DNA of 64,000 nt, taken from NCBI GenBank assembly GCA_049116495.1, contig JAGDYV010000020.1, positions 15,647-79,646 on the forward strand, written 5' to 3'. Under the pieces are notes generated by a model that was not told the DNA's origin, ran no database searches, and saw only the letters and a program-made list of their open reading frames with translations. The stretch comes from CAJQQK01 sp049116495 (GTDB lineage Bacteria; Pseudomonadota; Alphaproteobacteria; Rhizobiales; Hyphomicrobiaceae). Both the position numbers and the translations under genes were made by a program. Shown here in pieces: positions 35,856 to 45,793 of this stretch (positions are counted from its first letter, which is position 1; each line of letters begins with the position of its first letter).

Positions 35856-36602
35856 CTAAGTGGGCGTGTTGGCCTTCAGGAACGACCGCAAGTGTCGAAC
35901 TGCCATATCGACACGATCTTGGGGCTCTTTCCAGGGGAAGAAGGTCATTTGCGCGTTCGGCGCGAGCAAAGCCGACTCCTCGGCGACTGCGTAGGGATGG
36001 GAATCGGTATCGTCGGGCATCACGAGCACCGGTGTCGTGCAACTACGCACGAACTCTCGCTTGACGCTGAAAACAAAGTCCGGATTGCCGTACATTTTTT
36101 CTAGGAAGGCGCTGCACATGTCCATCGTGACGTCTGAGCGGGCTTTACACAGCTCGGGCGCCCATTGCTTCATGTTGTTTTGATAAAAGCGATCAGGTTC
36201 TTCCGGGCGGAAACCACTTGGCGTTGCCGGGACGGCCGCAATCACACGCTCGGGCGCCCGCTTCAGCAAGTTCCAAATGAACGGACCGCCGATGCAAAAA
36301 CCCAGCACCAAGAACTTGTCGATCCCTAAATGATCCATCAATCGGAGTTGATCATCCGTATGTGAGTCCCAAGGTCGATCCACTTCAAGCAGACCAGTTG
36401 ACTCGCTGCCGTTCGCATTTCTGATGTCCATAGCGATGCAATGGTATTCGTCGCACAGAACCTCCATCGGATTGAACGGCGTGCGCGTGGAGAGGTACGG
36501 GATCCGCGCATTCAAACCACCGCCAGGGATAACCAACAGCGGAAATCCGCTCCCTGCTTCCTCGTAGTAGATTTTGACGGAACCGTTCTTGAAGATCGCC
36601 AT
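35856..36602 (-). CDS. Alpha/beta hydrolase with cysteine at the nucleophile elbow
   Basis: 248 residues. The fold is shown by LLVIPGGGLNARIPY, the elbow LVLGFCIGGPFIWN and VLVMPDDTDSHPYAVAEE. The nucleophile position (103) is Cys, not Ser, as in dienelactone hydrolases, although overall length and context are of the generic alpha/beta-hydrolase family. The usual C-terminal catalytic His after the last strand is absent (FFPWKEPQDRV); a histidine in DSHPY may replace it. ATG 36602 follows AGG by 9 nt. The first intact gene right of the island. Confidence 0.82.
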   Translation of the reverse strand: MAIFKNGSVKIYYEEAGSGFPLLVIPGGGLNARIPYLSTRTPFNPMEVLCDEYHCIAMDIRNANGSESTGLLEVDRPWDSHTDDQLRLMDHLGIDKFLVLGFCIGGPFIWNLLKRAPERVIAAVPATPSGFRPEEPDRFYQNNMKQWAPELCKARSDVTMDMCSAFLEKMYGNPDFVFSVKREFVRSCTTPVLVMPDDTDSHPYAVAEESALLAPNAQMTFFPWKEPQDRVDMAVRHLRSFLKANTPT

Positions 36603-36652
36603 GAGAAACACCTTTGGTAAAACAAGATAGATTTACGGCAGCAGCCCGATGC

Positions 36653-36781
36653 CTAACCTAACATCACGACGACGGCGACGATTGCAGCCAATAGTGGGAT
36701 GCCGATGAAAATGCCGGCCTTGATCGCCATGAAGCGAATGGCTCGGGCGGTGTCATCGCCTTGTTTTGGTCTCGAGCTCAT
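36653..36781 (-). CDS. 42-aa single-span membrane protein
   Basis: A frame below the usual length cut-off. It starts at ATG 36781, nine nt after GGGG, and ends TAG 36653. The sequence opens MSSRPKQGDDTARAIRFMA and continues with a hydrophobic span (IFIGIPLLAAIVAVVVML). It lies 50 bp upstream of the alpha/beta hydrolase on the same strand and may share its transcript. Function unknown. Confidence 0.6.
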   Translation of the reverse strand: MSSRPKQGDDTARAIRFMAIKAGIFIGIPLLAAIVAVVVMLG

Positions 36782-36942
36782 TGAATTACCCCATTCATTT
36801 GCCTGTGAATCAGCCGCCAGCCCCGACTAGCGCGACAATTGCTCCCGGGCCTTTGGCAACAATACAGTGCTCCATACCTTTTTGGGCCACGCTACAAAGA
36901 ACACACCGTATCCTTCTCGCAAATGCGCGTTGGGCAAAGATC

Positions 36943-37698
36943 TTGAAAACCATTCTCATCGCCGCTGGCGGTTCAGGAGGCGGTGATGCATTGGCAGTCG
37001 CCTTGAGCAATCGCGGCTGCAACGTGATTGTTACAGGGCGGCGCAAGAATGTGTTGGAGTACGTTGCAAGAACCTCACCTCATATGTCGCCGATGTCACA
37101 AGTGAGAGCAACCAAATTGCACTTGCCGAGGCGCTCGCCAACCTGCCGAGACCTCGTGGTCTCTTTCACACGGAGCTGGTTACTTTCAGCTCGGCAAGCT
37201 TGATCGCCTCGCCGCCAATGACTGGGGAAATTTCTTTGATACGAATGTGACGGCGCGCTGGGCTTTGTCTCGACTGTGCGCATCACACCTCGATGGCAGA
37301 CGCATCCAATTTGTCGGATCAGATTCTGATGCAAACCCGCGAGTGGGTGCTGCCGCCTATTCGATCGCCCAGTCGGCATCTGAAACCCTACGACGCGCAT
37401 AGCAGGCGGAATGGACAGGTCACGATATCGCGATTACTGGCTGCAAGCCGGGCCTTGTTGACACTGATCTGGTGCAGGGGTTCCTCGCGCAGTCGGAGCG
37501 CGATTTTCGTCTCGCACCGCCTATCAGGCTTACATTGATCGCGGCGAAATCACCACGCCTGAAACGGTTGCATTCTTCGCAGCATGGCAGCTTCTTGATC
37601 TGGAGGTTGCTCGATATTCGGGCACGGACTGGGATATTCGCAACCCCTACCATCACCCAGAATGGCTCGACGGTCAGCTCTATCCAGGAGTGTCGTAA
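36943..37698 (+). pseudogene. Broken short-chain dehydrogenase/reductase
   Basis: Pieces of one SDR are spread over all three frames. They begin LKTILIAAGGSGGGDALAVA (nucleotide-binding turn, although unusual), then SYVADVTSESNQIALAEALA, then FFDTNVTARWALSRLCASHL, AAYSIAQSASETLRRA (the YxxxS-like active-site region), TGCKPGLVDTDLVQGFL, and a C-terminal NPYHHPEWLDGQLYPGV ending at TAA 37698. At least three frameshifts and one stop. No function expected. Part of a decayed zone right of the island. Confidence 0.75.
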
Positions 37699-38169
37699 CG
37701 CGATCTGTGAGCAAACTGCGCGCGCATTTTTTGAACGCGGGAAACTCGACGTCACGGTACTCCGACCGGTCTACGTTCTATACCCAGAGTTTGAATGCGA
37801 AGTCCTCGCTCGTGCGGCCAGGCCCAAGGATTACAAGGATCCCGTAGCAGGCGGTCGTCAGCGGCAGGAGGAGGGGGCATGTGGCACTATATCGGCCCTC
37901 GAGATCTCGCTCGCGCTTTCCGTTTATCTCTCGAAGCCCGAGAGCCTCAGTTTGGGCCGTTTTTCATTTGCGGTCCAAATACCTTGGCGCCTGAACCGAC
38001 CATCGAACGCCTTGCAGAGCAGTTAGACGGCAAGCAGATTTCTCTAAAAACGCCTGCCGTTTACGAGATCTCACGTTGCGCCCCGCTCTATGACCTGAAA
38101 GACGCCCGCGATGGTATTGGTTTCGAAGCGAAACACGACATGCGTGAGCACTTGGTGCGCGAAGTTTGA
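37699..38169 (+). pseudogene. Truncated, frameshifted NAD-dependent epimerase/dehydratase
   Basis: Only the C-terminal part remains. One frame gives ICEQTARAFFERGKLDVTVL followed by RPVYVLYPEFE. After a shift near 37860-37880 another gives HYIGPRDLARAFRLSLEA, FFICGPNTLAPEPTIERL and a stop at 38169. The N-terminal Rossmann part is missing and the fragment abuts the broken SDR, so a deletion probably fused two decaying genes. Confidence 0.7.
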
Positions 38170-38503
38170 CGAACAACCAGACGCCTTAAGCTGATCTGGC
38201 TGCACAAACTGTATCGCCATGGGTCCAACGCGAGCTGATGCGCGGCACAACGCATGTCCGCAGCTGATCGAAGCTGACGTGCTCAACTTGGGTCGGGGAA
38301 CGAAGACAGAGGCCGCAAACTCTGCATCGCGCCTATCATCTCCCGATAGAGAAGGTCCAGTCGTTCCCTGCAAACTAAATGGCGACCGTCCAAGCTAGTA
38401 CCGAAAAGAAAGGCCTCGGCCACTGAGCGCTTGCCAGGCGGTACCGAAGTTGTACCGTATGGCGCAATTCCTTTCCTTCGAACGAAACAAAAGTAGGATC
38501 CAA

Positions 38504-39190
38504 ATGCTCCAATTCTATTACAACTCCGGCCCCAATCCGCAGAAGGTCGCACTGTTTCTTGAGGAGGCGGGACTGGAATATGAGCCGATGCCTCTGGAAA
38601 CGCGCAAAGGGGATCAGCACAAACCGGAGTTCTTGAAGATCAACCCGAACGCCAAAGCGCCTGCGCTAGTTGACGATGGTGTGGCGATTTTCGATAGCAA
38701 TGCAATTCTCCTCCATCTCGGCCGCAAGACCGGCAAGTTCATGCCAACCCAGAATCCACAGAACGATGCGGATCTGCTTTCGTGGTTGATGTTCGTCGCC
38801 ACTGGTGTCGGGCCGTATTCTGGTCAATCGGTGCACTTTCAGCTACATGCTCGCGGTACACTTGAGTACGCCGTTGAGCGGTACAAATTTGAAGCCGAGC
38901 GTCACTATAAGATCTTGGACGATCGCCTTGCCAATCGAGAATGGCTGGTTGGTGACGACTATTCGATTGTGGACATGGCGCTTTGGGGTTGGGCTAGGTT
39001 CGCCCCTCGCGTATTCGGCAAAGATGAGCCACTTGCCGCGTTTGCGAACGTCAACCGTTGGTTCACAGCCATCAATGATCGGGCCGCTGTAAGCCGAGTT
39101 GACGAGTTGATGCAGAAGTACAAGTTCCTGATCGATGTCGACGAAGAGGCGCGCAAGCATATGTTCCCAGGCGCTTATCATCACAAGTAG
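38504..39190 (+). CDS. Glutathione S-transferase
   Basis: 228 residues. The N-terminal thioredoxin-like domain begins MLQFYYNSGPNPQKVALFLE, with the cis-Pro-like NPNAKAPALVDDG and the DSNAILLHL glutathione-binding segment. The C-terminal helical domain includes WLVGDDYSIVDMALWGWARF with the N-capping Asp. It resembles the YghU/GstB-like bacterial group. Cytosolic detoxification or ring-modification role; substrate unknown. ATG 38504 follows AGGATCC. Intact despite lying next to pseudogenes. Confidence 0.88.
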   Translation: MLQFYYNSGPNPQKVALFLEEAGLEYEPMPLETRKGDQHKPEFLKINPNAKAPALVDDGVAIFDSNAILLHLGRKTGKFMPTQNPQNDADLLSWLMFVATGVGPYSGQSVHFQLHARGTLEYAVERYKFEAERHYKILDDRLANREWLVGDDYSIVDMALWGWARFAPRVFGKDEPLAAFANVNRWFTAINDRAAVSRVDELMQKYKFLIDVDEEARKHMFPGAYHHK

Positions 39191-39459
39191 CGGGGATGAG
39201 ATAGCTTCTCCAGGTTGCCTGAATGTGAACAGCGGTTCCAAGTAGAAGCGTCATCCCACAAGCCCTAATTGCGAAGAAACAAGTGCTGCATCGCACCAAC
39301 GACGTGGTATGCGCTTAGCTGACATAGGCCGCCGATAAGATGAGCCGAGCGATGGTTGAGGCTGCGATCGAGAAGCATGGCGTCAATCAGACAGGCTTCG
39401 AACGCGAGGCGCTTAGTTTGACGCAACAGTTTAAAAGACCAATGTAGAGGAACGCTCCA
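39191..39459. other. Intergenic region between GST and alcohol dehydrogenase
   Basis: 269 bp with no gene recognised. A frame reading MSRAMVEAAIEKHGVNQTGF near 39340 may be a leftover of a coding sequence. Confidence 0.35.
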
Positions 39460-40596
39460 ATGAAGATGAATGCCGCCGTGCTCCGATCAACAAGTGCCAA
39501 ACGACCATACGCGACGTCGGCGCCGATCCAGATTGAAGAGGTTGAGCTGGCACCACCGCAGGATGGTGAAGTTCTGGTCAAGATCGCCGGGGGCGGACTC
39601 TGCCATTCAGATTTGTCTGTGATCAACGGCCATCGTCCGCGGCCGGTGCCTATGGTGCTTGGTCATGAAGGCTCCGGTGAAGTTGTCGAAGTCGGCCCTG
39701 GTGTGCGTGACATCAAGCCTGGCGATCCGGTAGTTTTCCAGTTTTCCGCTTCGTGCGGGCGCTGTGCCAACTGTCTTGGCGGGCGCACGCAACTTTGCGA
39801 TGCACATGATGCCGCGCGTGCCAAAGGGCATCTGATGGGCGGCGGCAGTCGGATCAAAGATGCAAGCGGCAACGAAGTTGGACACCATTCGGGTGTCTCA
39901 TGTTTTGCCGAATACGCGGTGGTTGACCGCGGGACGGTAGTGAAAGTCGACAAAGACATCTCACTCGCAGAAGCCGCTGTGTTCGGCTGCGCCGTCATGA
40001 CCGGTGTCGGAGCTGTCACAAATACCGCCCGGATCCGTATGGGTGATACAGTTGCCATCGTCGGGCTCGGTGGTGTCGGTCTCAATGGTTTGCTGGGCGC
40101 CGTGGCAGCAGGTGCCGAGAAAATCATCGCCATCGATATTGCAGACGACAAACTCGGTCTTGCGCGCCAACTCGGTGCGACGCACACGGTCAACGCCAAA
40201 GACCCAGATCACATCGACCAGATCAAAGACTTGACTGGCGGCGGTGTTGATTACGCGTTTGAGTTTTCCGGCACGGTGCCCGGTACCGAAACTTGCTATA
40301 AGGCGCTTCGCACAGGCGGTGAGGTCATCATTGCAGGCTTGGCACCAATTGGTGCCGAGTTCACGTTCAGCCCGAGCGATATTGTAACCTGGGAAAAAGG
40401 GATCCGCGGGTCTTATATGGGAAGCTGCGTTCCCGTGCGGGATATCCCGCGTTTTATAGAGCTCTATCGTCAAGGTCGATTGCCGGTGGATAAGTTGATC
40501 AACAAGTCGATCGGATTGGACGAGATCAATGAAGGGTTTGATGCATTGGAAGATGGACTGGTGATCAGACAGATCTTGGAGCCGCATCGGGCTTGA
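39460..40596 (+). CDS. Zinc-dependent alcohol dehydrogenase (class III-like MDR)
   Basis: 378 residues of the medium-chain dehydrogenase family. Catalytic zinc ligands are the Cys in GGGLCHSDLSVING, the His in MVLGHEGSGEVVEVG and a Cys in VFGCAVMTG. The structural zinc loop is CGRCANCLGGRTQLC. The NAD site is VAIVGLGGVGLNGLLGA with the acidic end IIAIDIAD. The length and GHEGSG fit the class III/long-chain alcohol dehydrogenase group. It oxidises primary alcohols or S-hydroxymethyl thiols with NAD. ATG 39460 follows AGAGGA. Confidence 0.93.
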   Translation: MKMNAAVLRSTSAKRPYATSAPIQIEEVELAPPQDGEVLVKIAGGGLCHSDLSVINGHRPRPVPMVLGHEGSGEVVEVGPGVRDIKPGDPVVFQFSASCGRCANCLGGRTQLCDAHDAARAKGHLMGGGSRIKDASGNEVGHHSGVSCFAEYAVVDRGTVVKVDKDISLAEAAVFGCAVMTGVGAVTNTARIRMGDTVAIVGLGGVGLNGLLGAVAAGAEKIIAIDIADDKLGLARQLGATHTVNAKDPDHIDQIKDLTGGGVDYAFEFSGTVPGTETCYKALRTGGEVIIAGLAPIGAEFTFSPSDIVTWEKGIRGSYMGSCVPVRDIPRFIELYRQGRLPVDKLINKSIGLDEINEGFDALEDGLVIRQILEPHRA

Positions 40597-40639
40597 TACG
40601 GCTGAAACCGGGAGCGCAGGCGGTCGAAGGTAGCTGAGG

Positions 40640-40800
40640 TTAACTAGTTGGTGCCGCTTCACTGGCTAAGGCGAGGTTTCGCACCAACATATTTGGTACT
40701 GGTGCTGTGTATCCGAGCGATGAGTGAGGCCGGATACCATTGTGGTGACGCGGCCAAAGCGAGGCGTTCAGTTGGCTTATGGTTTGCGAGCCAACCGGCC
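40640..40800 (-). pseudogene. IS3-family transposase OrfB C-terminal remnant
   Basis: The minus-strand frame holds HHNGIRPHSSLGYTAPVPN, the typical end of IS3-type transposases (Y/H-N-x-x-R-P-H-S-S-L-G-Y). Upstream of this, the DDE core is absent and the frame dissolves. No terminal inverted repeats were found. It marks a past insertion in the decayed zone. Confidence 0.72.
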
Positions 40801-41407
40801 AGCCTGGCCAGCGCCACGTTCTTCCGATAGACAAAGCAGCCTGCCCGCACCACAACAACCAATGTTCGAGCCGGTGACATGGGTGATACACTCGTGGCGA
40901 ACGGGGTTTCGATGGTTTGCAATGTCTTCCGGCCCGGATCGATGTATCCAAGATCGTTTGGCGGGCTTTCTGAACTCAGCGGACTTGAACTTGCGTTTCC
41001 TTTGCCATCCGTGTGCTGCCTCGCGCTGTGTTGCGCAAGAGTGATATCTCATTGGCGCCGGATTGTGCTAGTTTCATGGCCGCATCTACTGAGCGGTGGT
41101 TGCCGATATTGTGAAGGCGGTAGGCGGGGTCTGCGAACATTCGACAGTGGAAACGGATGTAAGCTTGCGATTGAAAATATTCTATGGAACGGGCGCTTAT
41201 TCGCCATACGCAATCGTCTAACGAAAAGGGTTTCCGAAGGCTCTTGCCGTACGAATTCAGGAAGGACTGGTGGCATTGAGTGACCAATCGCTCGAATGAT
41301 TGGCTTTGTGGGGCATTCCAACCCGCATTTTGCGAGGACTGGGTCAACGCCCGGCAACTCAATGATCAGCTCAATGAATTTGACGCGCGTAAGGTTCGGC
41401 GCATGCA
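40801..41407. other. Non-coding region with possible gene debris upstream of the hybrid kinase
   Basis: About 600 bp without an intact gene. Fragments such as GVCEHSTVETDVSLRLKIFY and KALAVRIQEGLVALSDQSLE read through stops in one plus-strand frame, suggesting remains of a gene, perhaps a binding protein that once preceded the kinase. Identity is not established. Confidence 0.35.
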
Positions 41408-44040
41408 ATGTCACTTAAGCTCAAAACGATCCTCGGAATCGCCGCGATCGAGATTGTCTTGCTCGCGATCCTCGTGTTGACCAGTCTTGGGCACCTCATA
41501 TCGTCGAATGAGGAACTTGTTCGGCAGCGCACGACAATTACGCAGCAGTTGTTTGCAGCTATGATCTCCGATTCTGTCATTTCATTCGATTTGGCAGGAT
41601 TGGATTCACTCATAGCCAATGCTCTGAAAAACAATGAAATACTCTATATCCGTATTCGCGATGCGAAGGGACGGATACTTGCCGTCGGCGGCCCTGACAA
41701 ATTATTGCGCGCTGAATTTGCACCATCCCGGTCCCTGGACGAGGCACGCTCTATTGGTCGGTTCGAGGTCTCCCAACCGCTTGAGGTCGCCGGCGCGCAT
41801 GTCGGTCAAGTTGAAATGGGTTTGTCTTTGGCAAACACCGAGACTGCGGTCGCGTCGGCGACAAAATGGCTGCTGAGCCTGTCCCTCATGGAAGTAATAC
41901 TGGCAGCGTTGTTTAGCTATGTCGTTGGTAACATGTTGACCCGTCGTATCAGCACATTGCAGCAAGCAGCACAACAAGTGGCAAGCGGCAGTTTTGGGAT
42001 TCAGGTTCCCGAGGGAGGCAAGGACGAACTATCCAGTCTGGCGCGGGATTTCAATAAAATGTCGCTCGCGTTCAGCGAACATGAGAATGAGTTGCACGAG
42101 AGCAGAGAGCGTTTGGCCGCCACTGTGACGTCTGCTTTGGACGGCGTCATTGTGGCCGATGCGCAAGGTAAAATTGTAGAGTTGAACGAACAGGCAAGTC
42201 ATTGTTTCGGGTATTCCCGAGACTATGCGATAGGCCGCGATCTTGCCGAACTGATTATTCCTGAACGCATGCGCGCGATGCATTCCGCGGGGATGAAGCG
42301 CTACATTGAGAGCGGTGAGACCAAGATTATTGGTCAGCGGATTGAAATTTTTGCCCTGCATGCCGAGGGGTATGAGTTCCCGGTAGAACTGACAGTTGAC
42401 GCAGCCCATAGCAGTGGAGGCAAAATATTTGTCGCCTATGTGCGTGACATCAGTGAGCGACGCAAGAATGAGCAGGATCTTCAGGAGGCGCGTGAGAATG
42501 CGGAAGCGGCAGACGAAACCAAGTCACGCTTCCTTGCTGTCATGAGCCATGAAATGCGAACCCCGCTCAACGGAATCACCGGTGTTCTCCAAATTCTTCG
42601 CGACACACCGCTTGCTCCCGATCAGCGAGAGTTGATTGAAACCGCAGAGCGTTCGGGCGAGCTTCTTCTCGATTTGATTAATGACGTTCTGGACATTTCG
42701 AAGATGGATGCGGGTAAACTTCGTTTGAATAAATCTGATTTCATATCGAGTGATCTCTTCCAGAGAATCGTCGAAATTATGAGCGTAGACCTTAAGGCGC
42801 GGCGAAACACACTGACGATCCAGGTCGATGAGAACATCCCGACGTTGTTGCACGGGGATGGCAAGCGAATCATGCAGATACTCCTCAACCTGACGTCGAA
42901 TGCGAATAAATTCACAAATGGCGGCCAAATTCATTTGGTCATGCGCCTCGTCAAGATGGAGGCAGAGCACGCCGTTCTGGAATTCAGCGTGTCAGACACC
43001 GGCATCGGGATTCCTGAAGACCGGCTCAAGAATGTGTTTTCTGAGTTCACATCATTGGAAGACAGTTATAACCGGCGGCAGGGCGGCAGGGCGGCACCGG
43101 ACTGGGCCTTTCTATATGCAAAAACCTTCTCGACCTAATGGATGGCAGCATTCATGTTGAGAGCGCGCTCGGCGTGGGCAGTCGTTTCTGGTTTCAGGTT
43201 CCGTTGCCAATTGTGCAGTCAACAGATTTGGCGACACCGGACGAGATTGCACGCACTGTTCAACTCCCGACGACCGGATCGGCGAAAATTCTGCTGGCTG
43301 AAGACAATCCGACGAATGCGATGGTTGCGAAGACCATACTGCGTAGAGCCGGCTATGACGTCGAACATGTTGTCGACGGAGAGAAAGCGTTCGCGGCCGT
43401 TTCGGCAAAATCGTTCGACATCATTCTGATGGATATTTCCATGCCAGGCATGGATGGAATCGAGGCAACGCGTTTGATCCGTCAATTGCCGACGAACTGC
43501 GCTTGCGTACCAATCGTAGCAATGACGGCTCATTCGCTATCTGGTGACAAAGAACGTTTTCTAGACGCGGGTATGAACGATTACGTTACCAAACCAATCC
43601 GCAAGGAGTTATTGATCAAGGCTATTGAAGAAAATGTCATCAAATCAACAGAGAACGGCGCTGATGATGCAAAACATCGCTCCAGTCCGTTGACGGCTCA
43701 AGAGATTGCTTTCGATAAGGACGAGATAGCTCAATTGTATAAAGATGTTGGGGCAGACGCCGTGCGGAGCCTGATGGCGCAATTCGCAGCAGATATCGAA
43801 CAAAGCGCAAAGGCCGTGCGTGACGGTGTTGCCGCACTCGATCTGAAGGCGACACTTGACGCGGCACACGCCGTCAGGGGATGCGCGGCGACATTAGGTG
43901 CCGTCAAATTATCGGCCAGTGCAGCGCGGATCGAAGTTGGCTGCGTGCAGGCCGATTGGCAAGAGATTGAAAAAGCCATGGACGAATTTATGCCGTTGCA
44001 GTTGGCCGCCGTTGAATACGCAAAGAATTTTGCGAGTTGA
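41408..44040 (+). pseudogene. Hybrid sensor histidine kinase interrupted by an 8-bp repeat frameshift
   Basis: Two frames together encode one about 875-aa kinase: an N-terminal membrane helix and periplasmic region, a second helix near 150-175, HAMP, a PAS domain (TSALDGVIVADAQGKIVELN), HisKA (MSHEMRTPLNG), an ATPase domain (LTSNANKFTNGG, SDTGIGIPED), a receiver (ILLAEDNPTN, LMDISMPGMDG, YVTKPI) and HPt (AHAVRGCAATLG). The first frame ends at TAA 43138; the second reopens inside the ATPase G-box (GGTGLGLSICKNLLDLMDGS). The shift is caused by three copies of an 8-bp unit at 43074-43097, where two would keep the frame. It may be a pseudogene or a switchable gene. Confidence 0.88.
43074..43097 (+). 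repeat. Three tandem copies of GGCGGCAG in the kinase gene
   Basis: Units lie at 43074-43081, 43082-43089 and 43090-43097 (last base C). Removing one unit restores the codons N-R-R-Q-G-G-T-G-L-G-L-S. A slippage-prone short tandem repeat. Confidence 0.95.
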
Positions 44041-44310
44041 GCGTTCTAGCCGTGTCATAACGCCTACGTCTAAATTGACGCAGTCGAATTGAGCTACCCA
44101 ATCCTACTTCGAGATGATTGCATGGTGCATTTGCGCTTTGCAAGCAGCGGGCAACAGGCCGTTGTTGGACAACTTGCGGCATGGGAACGATGCTTGTGAT
44201 GTTTCAATGCGCTGCACGAGCAACCGCCAGTTCGGTTGGAACAAAGCGTCCCCGTATCATCATCGAGTTACGCCTGTCTGAGCGCGACTACGAGGCGAGG
44301 AGATGTCCTT

Positions 44311-45564
44311 ATGAGAATCCTGCTTTTCGCAATCGGCACGCGCGGCGATGTACAACCATTCGTCATGCTGGGACGCGCATTGAGCGCACGCGGCCACGAG
44401 GTGCACATTGCCGCGCCATCAGGTTATGACGCGATGATTGAGGCGGCGGGAGCCATGTCGCACACGCTGCCGATCGACTTTCAGGCACTGATGGAAAAGC
44501 CGGACATCAAAGCAGCGCTCACCAGCTTGCGTGGTCGTATACGTGCATTTCAGGCTACCGCAGATGTGATGAACGAACAGCTTTCCACGATCTGGCGGAT
44601 CGGCATTGATGTCGCGCCGGACGTTATTGGCAATCACTTCAAGACGGCTCTCGCGCCAAACCTGGCACGGAAATTGGGCGCCGTCTCAATGCCGATTATG
44701 CTTCAACCCGGCTTTATGCCGACGCACGCCTACCCACAATTCTTCTTTTCTTCTTGTTCTCTTGGCGGGTTTGGCAACCTGATGAGCCATCGGCTTATTC
44801 TGGCCCTTACGCGCTTTGGGACAGGCATAATGGTTCGGCGCTGGCAGAAGCGTTCCGGAATTGATATCGGCGAACCGATGGATCCCATGTCCGCCTATAG
44901 CTCGAGCTGCAAAGCACCGCGCATCCATGCGTATTCCGCCACCATATGTCCTCGGCCTGATGAGTGGCCCGAGACGGAAGTACAAACGGGTTATTTCTTC
45001 GCTGAGCCGGAACCGTTCCAGCCTCCCGAGGCGCTGAAAGATTTTCTGGTGAATGGACCAACACCGATTTACATCGGCTTCGGTTCCATGCCCGGATTAA
45101 ACCATGAACACATGAACGAAGCGGTGGTGCAGGCACTCAAGCGGACCGGCCAACGCGCCATCGTTGCCACTGGTTGGGGCGGGATCGCGAATATCGAACC
45201 ATCAGACCGGATACACGTCGTGGAAAGTGTTCCCCATACCTGGCTGTTTCCCCGCGTAGCAGCGGTTGTGCATCACGGCGGCTCCGGTACAACGCATGAG
45301 GGATTGCGCTGGGGGCGACCATCGGTTGTGTGTCCGGTTTTCGCCGATCAGCCATTTTTCGGTCGGCGTGTCGTTCAACTCGGTGTCGGACCCGAGCCGA
45401 TCCCTCACAAGAACATTACTGGTGAAAGGCTGGCCGCTGCAATTGGAGTCGCCCTGACCGAAGAGGTGAGCGCGCGCGCTAGAGATGTTGGCGTCGAGAT
45501 CCGCAAGGAGCAAGGGATCGGTCGCGCGGTTGATCTCGTGGAAGCATGTGCGAAGCGCGTGTAG
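44311..45564 (+). CDS. UDP-glycosyltransferase (UGT/GT1 family)
   Basis: 417 residues, GT-B fold. The N-terminal acceptor domain begins MRILLFAIGTRGDVQPFVML, with GHEVHIAAPSGY. The C-terminal donor domain has PIYIGFGSMPG and VPHTWLFPRVAAVVHHGGSG followed by TTHEGLRWGRPSVVCP and FADQPFFG, the GT1 signature for binding nucleotide sugar. It is close to sterol/lipid and antibiotic glycosyltransferases (GTRGDVQP start). The product is probably a glycosylated lipid or terpenoid, but the acceptor cannot be told. ATG 44311 follows GGAG. Confidence 0.92.
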   Translation: MRILLFAIGTRGDVQPFVMLGRALSARGHEVHIAAPSGYDAMIEAAGAMSHTLPIDFQALMEKPDIKAALTSLRGRIRAFQATADVMNEQLSTIWRIGIDVAPDVIGNHFKTALAPNLARKLGAVSMPIMLQPGFMPTHAYPQFFFSSCSLGGFGNLMSHRLILALTRFGTGIMVRRWQKRSGIDIGEPMDPMSAYSSSCKAPRIHAYSATICPRPDEWPETEVQTGYFFAEPEPFQPPEALKDFLVNGPTPIYIGFGSMPGLNHEHMNEAVVQALKRTGQRAIVATGWGGIANIEPSDRIHVVESVPHTWLFPRVAAVVHHGGSGTTHEGLRWGRPSVVCPVFADQPFFGRRVVQLGVGPEPIPHKNITGERLAAAIGVALTEEVSARARDVGVEIRKEQGIGRAVDLVEACAKRV

Positions 45565-45793
45565 AGCTGCCGGATTCTGACGGATGAGCCGCACGAGTCT
45601 GGTTTTGATTGACCAACGGTCCGATTCATCGATTAGCGTTTATCCGTTGTAAAAATAGTGGCGATGCCGCGAACTCTTCATTCCGGGTACGATGTTGCAC
45701 GAGACAACCTGCCTGGCGGCCCGTCGCGCCGGGCTTCAGAGGTTGCTCGGCATGGACAGATGGCGCCGGTGAGATATGCACGACACGTGCTCG

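Noticed and set aside
37472..38026. 184-codon frame spanning the two broken dehydrogenases
   Set aside because: It joins pieces of two different pseudogenes through frames that match neither along its length.
41100..41407. In-frame stops before the hybrid kinase as further selenocysteine sites
   Set aside because: The frame also contains TAA, has no recognised family and no redox motif at the stops; it looks like gene debris.
43080..43138. The stop in the second hybrid kinase as another recoding event
   Set aside because: The stop is TAA and follows a frame change; an extra copy of an 8-bp repeat explains it fully.
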